Position numbers and translations under genes: made by a program
Notes under the pieces: model-generated
The model's input: only the letters and a program-made list of their open reading frames with translations
Database searches by the model: none
Told to the model about the DNA's origin: nothing
Assembly (NCBI GenBank): GCA_009699565.1
Contig: WLNX01000053.1
Span: 1-9,582 of the forward strand
Reading direction: 5' to 3'
Length of the DNA: 9,582 bases
Origin: Actinomycetota bacterium
GTDB taxonomy: Bacteria; Actinomycetota; Thermoleophilia; Solirubrobacterales; Solirubrobacteraceae
Shown: piece by piece, positions 1 through 6,452 of the stretch
Layout of the letters: every line of letters begins with the position of its first letter
Position numbering within the stretch: position 1 is the stretch's first letter

Positions 1-753
1 GGGCGCTGCGGCGCCGCTGGTGGTGCCGGCTGCCTGACCGCCGATTGCCGCTGCGATCGTGCTCGGCGCGAGCCACGTGTAGCCCGGCAGTGACTGGCTT
101 GTCGGCACCGTCAGACCGTCGATTCCGGCTTGGCTTAGAGCCTGCTTGATCAGCGGCGCCGTGCGCTGCGAGTAGACAACGTCGGATGCGAGGAAGGCCT
201 GCATCTGGCCGGCAATCGCGCTGGTGGCGGTCTCGGCTGCTTGGCCGGTGCCTTGAGCCTTTGGCAGCAGCTCGGCGATCTTCGTGAGCGCACCGGAGCG
301 CAGGTCCAGTACCAGCATCAGGTTCTGCTGCGCGTCGCGCATCTCGCTCGGAACGCTAAGTTCGTTGCCGCGCTTGACGTCCTCTTCGGCTGCGAGGCGG
401 ATCTGGTTGACCTGAACTTGGAGATCGGTTGCAGCGCCGCCGGCGGTGCCACCGCCGAGAAGCTTGAAGAATGGCGCAGAGACCTGATTGTCGGAATCGG
501 AAATGATCGCTGCGACGTTGCGGTTGTAGTCCTTGAGGGCGCTCTCGTTTGCACTGCTGACGCAGCTCTTGACGCCAACGATGATGATCAGGAGCAGAAC
601 GAGCCCAACGCCGACGGCGATCGCCTGCCGCGTCCGCATTGACTGGCGGTCGCCAGGTGGCGTGTCGCCGCCTGTCGGGGCAGGGCGCCTTGGCTCCGCC
701 GGCCTGCGCGGGCTGGAGCTGACTTGGGTTGGTTCGTCGTCGAAAAAGGACAT
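1..753 (-). CDS. Uncharacterised single-pass membrane protein (3' end beyond window)
   Basis: The minus strand reads open from an ATG at 753 down to position 1, giving 251 codons with no stop, so the C-terminus lies outside the window. I do not recognise the family. Residues 1-43 are polar and rich in Pro, Arg and acidic residues (start MSFFDDEPTQ). Residues 44-61 form one strongly hydrophobic helix (core GLVLLLIIIVG). The rest is soluble and Ala/Gln-rich with helical character, plus a Gly/Ala patch at 99-108 and an Ala/Gly/Thr-rich stretch from 235. The likely topology is a short cytoplasmic N-terminus and a large extracytoplasmic domain. Cys64 follows the helix, but the preceding VKS does not fit a lipobox. 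The ATG is the first start after an in-frame TGA; its upstream AACAAG is a poor ribosome site. The gene diverges from the adjacent kinase and may share its control region. The reading frame is fairly secure; the function is unknown. Confidence 0.8.
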   Translation of the reverse strand, partial: MSFFDDEPTQVSSSPRRPAEPRRPAPTGGDTPPGDRQSMRTRQAIAVGVGLVLLLIIIVGVKSCVSSANESALKDYNRNVAAIISDSDNQVSAPFFKLLGGGTAGGAATDLQVQVNQIRLAAEEDVKRGNELSVPSEMRDAQQNLMLVLDLRSGALTKIAELLPKAQGTGQAAETATSAIAGQMQAFLASDVVYSQRTAPLIKQALSQAGIDGLTVPTSQSLPGYTWLAPSTIAAAIGGQAAGTTSGAAAP

Positions 754-828
754 CTTGTTAGCGCGCTCGCAATCCGAACGCGAGAGCGCAGTATGACGGG
801 GTTTCGATCAAATCGGACGTGATGCAAC

Positions 829-849
829 TTTGCTGCCAGTTGCAGCAAA
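829..849. repeat. Perfect 8-bp inverted repeat, 5-nt spacer
   Basis: TTTGCTGC (829-836) and GCAGCAAA (842-849) are exact reverse complements around CAGTT. The dyad lies 48 bp upstream of the preferred kinase start. A second dyad, TGCAACT (823-829) with AGTTGCA (838-844), is interlocked with it, so in RNA the two stems could not form together. It could be a repressor operator in DNA or an mRNA hairpin. The sequence alone does not decide between these, and chance is possible. Confidence 0.45.
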
Positions 850-850
850 C

Positions 851-869
851 GCTGCCGTCGGCAGGCAGC
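851..869. repeat. GC-rich inverted repeat just upstream of the kinase RBS
   Basis: GCTGCC (851-856) pairs with GGCAGC (864-869). In an alternative register, CTGCCG (852-857) pairs with CGGCAG (859-864) around a single T. GGCAGCA (864-870) can also pair with TGCTGCC (831-837) in the neighbouring dyad. The element ends 18 bp before the kinase ribosome-binding site. There is no T-run, so it does not look like an intrinsic terminator. Confidence 0.35.
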
Positions 870-887
870 AGGGGGCGGGCGCAGAAT

Positions 888-892
888 AGGAG
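888..892 (+). promoter_or_regulatory. Ribosome-binding site AGGAG of the kinase gene
   Basis: AGGAG at 888-892 leaves only 2 nt to the TTG at 895 but 5 nt to the GTG at 898. This favours GTG 898 as the translation start. Confidence 0.65.
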
Positions 893-897
893 CATTG

Positions 898-2643
898 GTG
901 AGAACCATAGATACAACGATTGTTCAGCACGAACTGCCGCCGCCAGGGGAGCAGTCGGCGACCGTTGTCCTTGACCGCTACAGCCTGATCCGTCGTCTCG
1001 GATCGGGAGCGTTTGGGGTTGTTTGGTTGGCTCACGACGAGCATCTTGATCGCGTTGTGGCCGTCAAGCGGATAGAGGCGCACGACCCGGAGATGGCCGC
1101 TCGGGCCGAGCGCGAGGCGATTGCCGCTGCCCGCCTGAACCACCCCGGGATTGTCGCCCTTCACGAAGCGGGCCGTGACGCGGAGGCCGTCTATCTGGTC
1201 TCAGAGTTGGTTCGAGGAGCGACGCTGCGTGAGCGGCTCATTGCCGGCCAGCTCTCGGACCGGGACGTTGTCAGGATCGGGATCGCCCTCTGCGACGCCC
1301 TCTCGCATGCTCACCAGCGCGGTGTGGTCCACCGCGACATCAAGCCCGCCAATGTCCTGATCCCGGACCGCCCCGACGGTGAGGCGGGGATCGTTAAGCT
1401 GACCGACTTCGGGATCGCGCTGATCGGTGGCGACGACGCGTTGACGCGAACCGGCGACGTTGTCGGAACGCTGGCCTACATGGCCCCCGAGCAGGCCGAC
1501 GGGCGCCCCGCCGGCGAGCAGAGCGATCTCTATTCGCTGGCGCTGGTTCTCTACGAGGCCCTTAGCGGCGTGAACCCGATCCGTGCCGGCGGCGCGGCGG
1601 CGACGGCGCGCCGAGTGGGCACGAGGCTCCCTCCGCTGTCGCAGACGAGGCCCGACCTTCCAGTTGGCATCTGCGAGGCGGTCGATTGGGCCGTCCAACC
1701 GGAGGAACTTGACCGGGGGACGCTTGCGGACCTTCGCGAGGCGCTGATTGAAGGGTTGGACGAGGCGGACACCACTGCGGGCCTGATCGACGCAACCGTG
1801 ATTGCCGGCTACCAAGAGGCCGACCTGCTCGAACGCGACGACCCCGCGCCCCGTCAGCGCCCACTCTCTGTCCCTTCCCGACTGATTGCCGCCGCCGCTG
1901 CCGGCGGGCTGACCGCCGCATCGCTGCTAGCGGTCTCGTCCGCGTCAAGCACCGCGGGTCAACAACCGATGTGGGTGGCACTGGCTGCAGCTTGCGCAGT
2001 CGGTCTGCTGCCGCGCGCGGGAACGCTCCTTGTGGCTGCGGTCTTGGGCGGTCTCTTCGTAGCGGCAGGGCTCCCCGGCTGGGCGGTGCTGCTGGGCGCG
2101 GCGCTGCTGCCCGCCGTCCTCCTGCTGGCTCGTGACGGCAGCAGCTGGCTGCTTCCAACAGCCGCTCCGTTGCTCGGAATGCTCGGTCTCGCAGTTAGCT
2201 TCGCGGCCTTCGCGGGCCTTCGCGGGAGTCCGAGAGAGCGCGCCGCGCTCGGTGGTCTTGGCTTCTGGTGGCTCGCGCTTGCCGAGCCGGTCGCAAGCGG
2301 CCGGCTGCTTCTGGGCCAGCTCCGGTACTCCAGCGGTTGGGAATCGTCCCTGTCCGGTGGCGTCGACGTCGTCGCGGGACTGATCTCGCACGGGATGCCG
2401 CTGGTTGCCCTCGTATGGGCTGCGGCTGCCTGGCTGCTCCCTTATGTAACGCGCAGCGGCGTTGTTGCCCTCGACCTGATCGGTTCTTTGCTCTGGGCGG
2501 CAGCTTTGACAGCGTCCACGGTGCTGCTGGCGAAGGCTCTCGGCTGGCCGCTGGACGCGCCGGCATCGGGCGTCCTCGTAGCCGGAAGCGCCGTTGCCGC
2601 TCTGGTCGCAATGGTTGGGGCTGCGGTTCATCCAAGGCGCTGA
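898..2643 (+). CDS. Ser/Thr protein kinase with polytopic membrane C-terminus
   Basis: This encodes a Hanks-type kinase that should transfer ATP phosphate to Ser/Thr of target proteins at the membrane. With GTG 898 as start the protein has 581 residues; TTG 895 would add one. Kinase domain, about 28-285: Gly-loop GSGAFG (35-40), VAVK lysine 57, helix-C Glu73, HRDIKPAN with Asp147 and Asn152, DFG 170-172, and APE 196-198. The activation loop keeps the Thr-x-Thr pair (183, 185) typical of autophosphorylated actinobacterial kinases. All catalytic residues are present. From about residue 326 the chain is strongly hydrophobic, with roughly seven to nine possible membrane helices, and ends shortly after the last one. 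There is no PASTA or other recognisable sensor domain. The gene lies 107 bp before fhaA and is divergent from the unknown membrane protein. It may replace PknA, which is missing from its usual slot, but this is inference. The symbol is left blank because orthology to pknA is unproven. Confidence 0.93.
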   Translation: MRTIDTTIVQHELPPPGEQSATVVLDRYSLIRRLGSGAFGVVWLAHDEHLDRVVAVKRIEAHDPEMAARAEREAIAAARLNHPGIVALHEAGRDAEAVYLVSELVRGATLRERLIAGQLSDRDVVRIGIALCDALSHAHQRGVVHRDIKPANVLIPDRPDGEAGIVKLTDFGIALIGGDDALTRTGDVVGTLAYMAPEQADGRPAGEQSDLYSLALVLYEALSGVNPIRAGGAAATARRVGTRLPPLSQTRPDLPVGICEAVDWAVQPEELDRGTLADLREALIEGLDEADTTAGLIDATVIAGYQEADLLERDDPAPRQRPLSVPSRLIAAAAAGGLTAASLLAVSSASSTAGQQPMWVALAAACAVGLLPRAGTLLVAAVLGGLFVAAGLPGWAVLLGAALLPAVLLLARDGSSWLLPTAAPLLGMLGLAVSFAAFAGLRGSPRERAALGGLGFWWLALAEPVASGRLLLGQLRYSSGWESSLSGGVDVVAGLISHGMPLVALVWAAAAWLLPYVTRSGVVALDLIGSLLWAAALTASTVLLAKALGWPLDAPASGVLVAGSAVAALVAMVGAAVHPRR

Positions 2644-2657
2644 TTGGGCGCTGTGGC

Positions 2658-2685
2658 TTGCAGCGGCAGGTCTAGTGCGTAGCAT
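2658..2685 (+). promoter_or_regulatory. Possible sigma-70-type promoter for the fha-pknB operon
   Basis: TTGCAG (2658-2663) is followed, after 16 nt, by TAGCAT (2680-2685), each matching 4 of 6 consensus positions. A transcript would begin near 2692 and leave a leader of about 60 nt before fhaA. The kinase gene upstream has no recognisable terminator, so read-through from it is an alternative or additional source of operon mRNA. This is a weak call by eye. Confidence 0.28.
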
Positions 2686-2750
2686 GGTTGAGTGGGCAAT
2701 CTCGGCTCTGCCAGTGCGCTTGACCGGTGCGCCCCGCCAGACAATCAATC

Positions 2751-3479
2751 ATGAGCGTTTTACGCAATCTCGAGCAACGACTGAGCGGCCTGGTTGAGGG
2801 CACGTTCGGCCGCGTCTTTCGCACCGAGGTAGGGCCCGTCGAGATCTCCCGCCGACTGACGAGGGAGATGGATCAGAACGTCAAGGTCTCGCTCTCACGC
2901 AGCTACGCACCCAACGAGTATGTGATCTGGCTATCAGAGGAAGACCGCCGCCGATACGACGGGGTCGAAGCCGAGGTGGCCGACGAGCTCGCCGGCCACC
3001 TGCTCGAGCATGCCCGCGCCGAGCGTCTGACGATGGTCTCGCGGCCGGTGATCGAGTTTGGCGTTGACGAATCGCTCGGACTTGGCGAATTCGGCATCGA
3101 GACGAGGGTCGTGAAGCTCGATCAACTGCCTGACGACGAGCCCGCCGCAGCGAAGCCGGCGGCAGTCCGCGCGCCGGTTGCGCCCGCCGCTGCGACCGAT
3201 CGCGCGGTCTTTGAGACCGAGGGAAACCGCTTCACGATCGGAGCCGCGGGCGCGGTGATCGGTCGCAGCAGCAGCTGCGACATCGTCGTCAGCAATCCCG
3301 ACGTCTCCCGCCGTCACGCGCAGATCAGCTTCGACCCCGCCTCCGGCTGGACCGTCGAGGACCTGGGATCGACCAACGGAGTCGTCGTCAACGGCGGGCG
3401 AGTTGACGGCGTTCTCAGGCTCGCCAGTGGCGATCAGATCTCGCTCGGCCCGCTCAGCGGCAGATTTGAGACCCGCTGA
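2751..3479 (+). CDS. fhaA: FhaA: DUF3662 and FHA-domain protein
   Basis: This is a cytoplasmic phosphothreonine-binding adaptor of 242 residues. Residues 1-120 match the DUF3662 N-terminal domain of actinobacterial FhaA, including the helical start MSVLRNLEQRL and the APNEYVIWL strand (53-61). An Ala/Pro-rich linker spans about 128-150. Residues 158-242 form an FHA domain with the core GR (171-172), SRRH (186-189) and GSTNG (206-210), the phosphothreonine-binding set. ATG 2751 is preferred because it aligns with the family N-terminus; GTG 2727 would add 8 unrelated residues. No Shine-Dalgarno sequence precedes ATG 2751. In mycobacteria FhaA is a PknB partner that binds the lipid II flippase MviN. 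The M. tuberculosis protein is over 500 residues because of a long disordered linker, and this one is compact. It is the first gene of the operon and its stop overlaps the fhaB start by 1 nt. Confidence 0.93.
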   Translation: MSVLRNLEQRLSGLVEGTFGRVFRTEVGPVEISRRLTREMDQNVKVSLSRSYAPNEYVIWLSEEDRRRYDGVEAEVADELAGHLLEHARAERLTMVSRPVIEFGVDESLGLGEFGIETRVVKLDQLPDDEPAAAKPAAVRAPVAPAAATDRAVFETEGNRFTIGAAGAVIGRSSSCDIVVSNPDVSRRHAQISFDPASGWTVEDLGSTNGVVVNGGRVDGVLRLASGDQISLGPLSGRFETR

Positions 3480-3970
3480 TGCTCCAGCCAACCGCACTTG
3501 CGCTGCAGGCCGCCTTCCTGCTGGTCCTATTCCTGTTTGTGGCATGGGTTGTCCGCAGCACGCTGCGGGATCTTCGGCGTCCCGACGAGCTCCGCAGTGC
3601 GGCGGCGCCCGCGGCCACTGACGCGACGGGCATTCACAGTGCGTTGACGGCCGGAGCGCCGCCGGCCGGCCTTGTCGATCCGAGGCTCGTCGTCGAGCGC
3701 GCTCCGGGCCACACCCCGGGGATGGAATACGAGGTGGCCGGCGGAGCGGTTCTCGGCCGCGGCGAGCAGGCCGAGATTCGTCTGGACGATCCCTACGCGT
3801 CTTCGCGCCACGCAAGGTTGGTTCTGCAGGGCGGACGGGTGGTTCTGGAGGACCTAGGGTCGACCAACGGCACATACCTCAACGAAGAGCTTGTCAGCGG
3901 TCCGCAGCCGCTCCACCAAGGCGATCGGGTGAGGATCGGTGACAGCGAATTCACGTTCGTTGATTCCTGA
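3479..3970 (+). CDS. fhaB: FhaB (FipA-like): membrane-anchored FHA protein
   Basis: This protein of 163 residues reads phosphothreonine marks at the membrane. An N-terminal hydrophobic helix (about 6-25, with LLVLFLFVAWVV) anchors it and is followed by a basic patch. An Ala/Pro/Thr-rich linker runs to about 65. Residues 84-163 form a complete FHA domain: LGRG (92-95), SSRH (108-111), GSTNGTYLN (127-135) and GDRVRIGDSEF near the end. The size is close to the mycobacterial protein (about 155 residues), which has been linked to FtsZ and division. ATG 3479 overlaps the fhaA stop in TGATG, so translation is probably coupled. The helix, FHA domain and position between fhaA and pstP together support the name. 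Confidence 0.93.
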   Translation: MLQPTALALQAAFLLVLFLFVAWVVRSTLRDLRRPDELRSAAAPAATDATGIHSALTAGAPPAGLVDPRLVVERAPGHTPGMEYEVAGGAVLGRGEQAEIRLDDPYASSRHARLVLQGGRVVLEDLGSTNGTYLNEELVSGPQPLHQGDRVRIGDSEFTFVDS

Positions 3971-5160
3971 TGCTGAGGGTCTCCGAACATGTTGAGCTGA
4001 CCGACACCGGCCTTCAGCGGAGGGCAAACGAGGACGCCTACTTTGCGCTCTCGCCGCTCTTCGCCGTCGCCGACGGGATGGGTGGAGCGCAGGCCGGAGA
4101 GGTTGCTTCGAAGACTGCTGTTGACGTTCTCGCAGAGGGAATTGATGGCAGCGGCAGCGTCGAGGCGCGCCTCAGCGACGTTGTCCGCAAGGCCAATGCC
4201 GAAATCCACGCGCTTTCGGTCTCCGACGACGCCCGCGCAGGTATGGGGACGACGATCACGGCAGCCTACGTAGGCGAGAACGAAGTGACCCTCGTCCACG
4301 TGGGCGACAGTCGCTGCTATCGCTGGCGCGGCGGGAAGCTGGAGCGGCTGACCGACGATCACTCGCTTGTCGAGGAGATGGTCCGCCAGGGTCAGCTGAC
4401 GGAGGAGCAGGCGCTGGGACACCCGCAGCGCTCAATCATCACTCGCGCATTGGGGCCGGAAGCTTCGGTGGAGCCCGACTCGCAGACCGTCGACGGCCGC
4501 GGCGGGGACCTGCTGCTGCTCTGCAGCGACGGCCTCACGACAATGATCTCGGACGACGAAATCAGCACCGTTCTCGGCAGCGAAGACTCGCTCGCGCAGG
4601 CGGCTAGGGACCTTATTGCGGCAGCGAACAGGGCCGGCGGCCGCGACAACATCACGGTCATCCTGCTGCGCCTCGAGGAGCTTGCCGGCGACGATCAAAG
4701 CGAGATCGAGAAGACTCAGGTTGGCCTGTCGGTCGCCGATCTACCCGAGGCCCAAGCGGCGGCACCGTCGGTAGGCGGCGCGGCCGCCGTTGAGCGTCGC
4801 CTTCCCCGCCAGGCCGCTGCTACGACCAAACGCCGCCGACGTTGGAAGCCTGGTCTTGGAACCCTGCTGGCGGCGTTCGTCGCCGCGCTGGTGCTCTCCG
4901 GCGTCTACTTCGCGTCCCAGGCGATCTACTTTGTTGGCGCCGACAACGAAGGCTTTGTCAGCGTCTACCAAGGAGTCCCCTACGAGGGGCCGCTGGGGCT
5001 GAAGCTCTACCGCGAGGATTACGTGTCGGGCATCAACCTCTCCCAGCTGTCGCCTGCCACTAGGGCGACGATCACCGAGCATCGGCTGCGTGCCCGCAGC
5101 GACGCCGACGATCTTGTCCGCCAGCTTGAGCTCGGACGGCTCGGGGGTGCCAGTCCGTGA
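3970..5160 (+). CDS. pstP: PstP: PP2C-family Ser/Thr protein phosphatase
   Basis: This metal-dependent PPM/PP2C phosphatase removes phosphate from Ser/Thr kinases such as PknB and from their substrates. It has 396 residues. The catalytic domain (about 5-236) has the expected motifs: NEDAY with Asp22, ADGMGG with Asp35, MGTT (92-95), HVGDSRCYR (110-118), CSDGLT with Asp187, and GGRDNITV with Asp226. The aspartates are the metal ligands of the family. A low-complexity linker (about 240-285) and a basic stop-transfer patch (KRRRRWK) lead to a single membrane helix at about 296-318. An extracytoplasmic tail of about 75 residues follows; its start, with VYQGVP, resembles other actinobacterial PstP tails. 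The protein is shorter than M. tuberculosis PstP (514), mainly outside the catalytic core. ATG 3970 overlaps the fhaB stop in TGATG. Confidence 0.96.
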   Translation: MLRVSEHVELTDTGLQRRANEDAYFALSPLFAVADGMGGAQAGEVASKTAVDVLAEGIDGSGSVEARLSDVVRKANAEIHALSVSDDARAGMGTTITAAYVGENEVTLVHVGDSRCYRWRGGKLERLTDDHSLVEEMVRQGQLTEEQALGHPQRSIITRALGPEASVEPDSQTVDGRGGDLLLLCSDGLTTMISDDEISTVLGSEDSLAQAARDLIAAANRAGGRDNITVILLRLEELAGDDQSEIEKTQVGLSVADLPEAQAAAPSVGGAAAVERRLPRQAAATTKRRRRWKPGLGTLLAAFVAALVLSGVYFASQAIYFVGADNEGFVSVYQGVPYEGPLGLKLYREDYVSGINLSQLSPATRATITEHRLRARSDADDLVRQLELGRLGGASP

Positions 5161-6452
5161 GCGCACGCAACCGCGAGCTGCTCGGGCTGATCCCGGCCTC
5201 GCTGCTGATCGTCGCGGGCTTTGGAGCGGTCTTCCTGCAAGAGCAGACCCGGCTCGACGACCTCTCGCTCACCTACGGCGCGATCTTCCTCGGGCTCTGC
5301 CTCGTCGCGCACGTCATCGTCCGTCTGCGGTTGCCTGACGCCGATCCTTATCTGCTGCCGATCGTCGCCGTACTCGCGAGCATTGGCCTCGTCGTTATCT
5401 ATCGCCTCAACGAGACGCTCGCCCGCGATCAGGCTCAGTGGTTCGTCGTCGGGCTGATCGCCTTCGCGGCAACGATCATCCTGCTGCGCGACTACCGCGT
5501 TCTTGAGCGCTACCGCTACCTGATTGCCGCCGCCAGCCTGTTCCTGCTGCTGCTGCCGAGGGTTCCCGGCATCGGTCAGCAGGCAAACGGCGCATACCTT
5601 GGCATCGGTCTGGGCCCGGTGACCTTCCAGCCGGCGGAGTTCGCAAAGATTGGGATCATCATCTTCCTTGCCAGCTACCTGCGCGATACGCGCGCGCTGC
5701 TGGTCTCGCGCAAGCGCTTTGGGATCACGCTTCCGCGCCTCAAGCACATCGGGCCGCTGCTGCTGGTGTGGGGGCTGGCGATGCTGATGCTCGTCTTCAT
5801 CCGCGACCTTGGCTCGTCGCTGATGTTCTTCGGTGGCTTCCTCGCGATGCTCTACGTCGCCACCGACCGCTTCATCTTCCCGGCGGTTGGCTTTGGCCTG
5901 TTTGCCTTTGGGGCATGGTTCTTCGCCAGCACGGTCGGCCACGTCGGCGACCGCGTAAGCGCCTGGCAGCATCCGTTCGACCCAAAGCTGTACGAGCAGA
6001 TCGGAGGCAGCTACCAGATTGCCCAATCGCTCTTTGCACAGGCCGACGGAGGCGTCTGGGGGCAGGGCTTTGGTCAAGCGCTGGTCAGCGTCGGCGACAG
6101 CCCGATCCTGCCGGCGGCGCAAACCGACCTGATCTACGCCGTCATCGTCAACGAGCTGGGACTGATCGGCGGCATCGCCCTGCTGCTGATCTATGTGCTG
6201 ATGGTTGAGCGCGGATTCCGGATCGCGATTCTGGCGCGCGACTCCTTCTCCAAGCTGCTCGCGACCGGTCTGACGACGGTTGTGGCGCTGCAGGTATTCG
6301 TGATCGTCGGCGGGGTAACAAAGGTGATCCCGCTGACCGGCGTCACTCTCCCGTTTGTCTCCTACGGAGGCTCTTCGATCGTCGCCAACTTTGTGATCGT
6401 TGCCTTGCTGCTGTTGATCTCCGATCGCGCTCGCCGCGAGGCTCGCCGATGA
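5157..6452 (+). CDS. rodA: RodA: SEDS-family peptidoglycan glycosyltransferase
   Basis: This polytopic membrane enzyme polymerises lipid II into glycan strands and normally works with a class B PBP, here PbpA. It has 431 residues and about ten membrane helices. SEDS signatures are FQPAEFAKI (157-165), RDLGSSLM (216-223), GSYQIAQS (284-291), TDLIYAV with Asp324 (probably the essential SEDS aspartate), NELGLIGG (332-339) and PLTGVTLPFVSYGGSS (392-407). One oddity stands out: the GAxxW motif before FQPAE reads GAYLG, so Gly149 sits where E. coli and B. subtilis RodA have Trp. RodA rather than FtsW is chosen from the operon position next to pbpA; both belong to one family. The start is GTG 5157, overlapping the pstP stop by 4 nt (GTGA), with a G-rich run at 5143-5147 as a weak ribosome site. 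Confidence 0.94.
   Translation: MSARNRELLGLIPASLLIVAGFGAVFLQEQTRLDDLSLTYGAIFLGLCLVAHVIVRLRLPDADPYLLPIVAVLASIGLVVIYRLNETLARDQAQWFVVGLIAFAATIILLRDYRVLERYRYLIAAASLFLLLLPRVPGIGQQANGAYLGIGLGPVTFQPAEFAKIGIIIFLASYLRDTRALLVSRKRFGITLPRLKHIGPLLLVWGLAMLMLVFIRDLGSSLMFFGGFLAMLYVATDRFIFPAVGFGLFAFGAWFFASTVGHVGDRVSAWQHPFDPKLYEQIGGSYQIAQSLFAQADGGVWGQGFGQALVSVGDSPILPAAQTDLIYAVIVNELGLIGGIALLLIYVLMVERGFRIAILARDSFSKLLATGLTTVVALQVFVIVGGVTKVIPLTGVTLPFVSYGGSSIVANFVIVALLLLISDRARREARR

Larger units (their letters stand above)
754..897. promoter_or_regulatory. Divergent intergenic control region
   Basis: This 144-bp gap separates the minus-strand membrane protein gene from the plus-strand kinase gene, so promoters for both should lie here. 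I find no convincing -35/-10 pair in either direction. The best isolated -10-like hexamers are TATGAC (792-797, plus) and CATACT (on the minus strand, at about 790-795), both without a good -35 partner. The right half is rich in inverted repeats built on GCTGC/GCAGC. The location as a shared control region is inferred from the gene layout. Confidence 0.5.

Noticed and set aside
240..260. Cys64 of the divergent membrane protein (codon 562-564) as a lipoprotein cysteine
   Set aside because: The residues before it (VKS) do not form a lipobox, and the helix sits after 43 polar residues, unlike a lipoprotein signal.
241..642. 133-codon plus-strand frame near the left edge
   Set aside because: It lies opposite the minus-strand membrane protein gene, which has a clear membrane helix and spans the whole region. 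The plus frame has no recognisable feature.
895..897. TTG as start of the upstream kinase
   Set aside because: AGGAG at 888-892 would be only 2 nt away. GTG 898 has a 5-nt spacing and fits better, although the difference is one residue.
2649..2665. CGCTG/CAGCG hairpin after the kinase stop as a terminator
   Set aside because: The stem is only 5 bp with a 7-nt loop, and no T-run follows. It is too weak to call a terminator.
1945..2748. 267-codon minus-strand frame covering the kinase C-terminus
   Set aside because: I considered whether the hydrophobic C-terminus of the kinase was the artefact. The plus-strand frame continues without a break from the kinase domain and gives clean membrane helices, while the minus frame gives Arg/Gln-rich noise.
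2934..3875. 313-codon open frame on the minus strand
   Set aside because: It is antisense to fhaA and fhaB, both of which have intact domains, and it shows no motif of its own.
5019..6122. 367-codon open frame on the minus strand
   Set aside because: It lies antisense to rodA, whose SEDS motifs are clear. The translation is Arg/Asp/Gln-rich and low in complexity, as expected for an antisense frame in GC-rich coding DNA.
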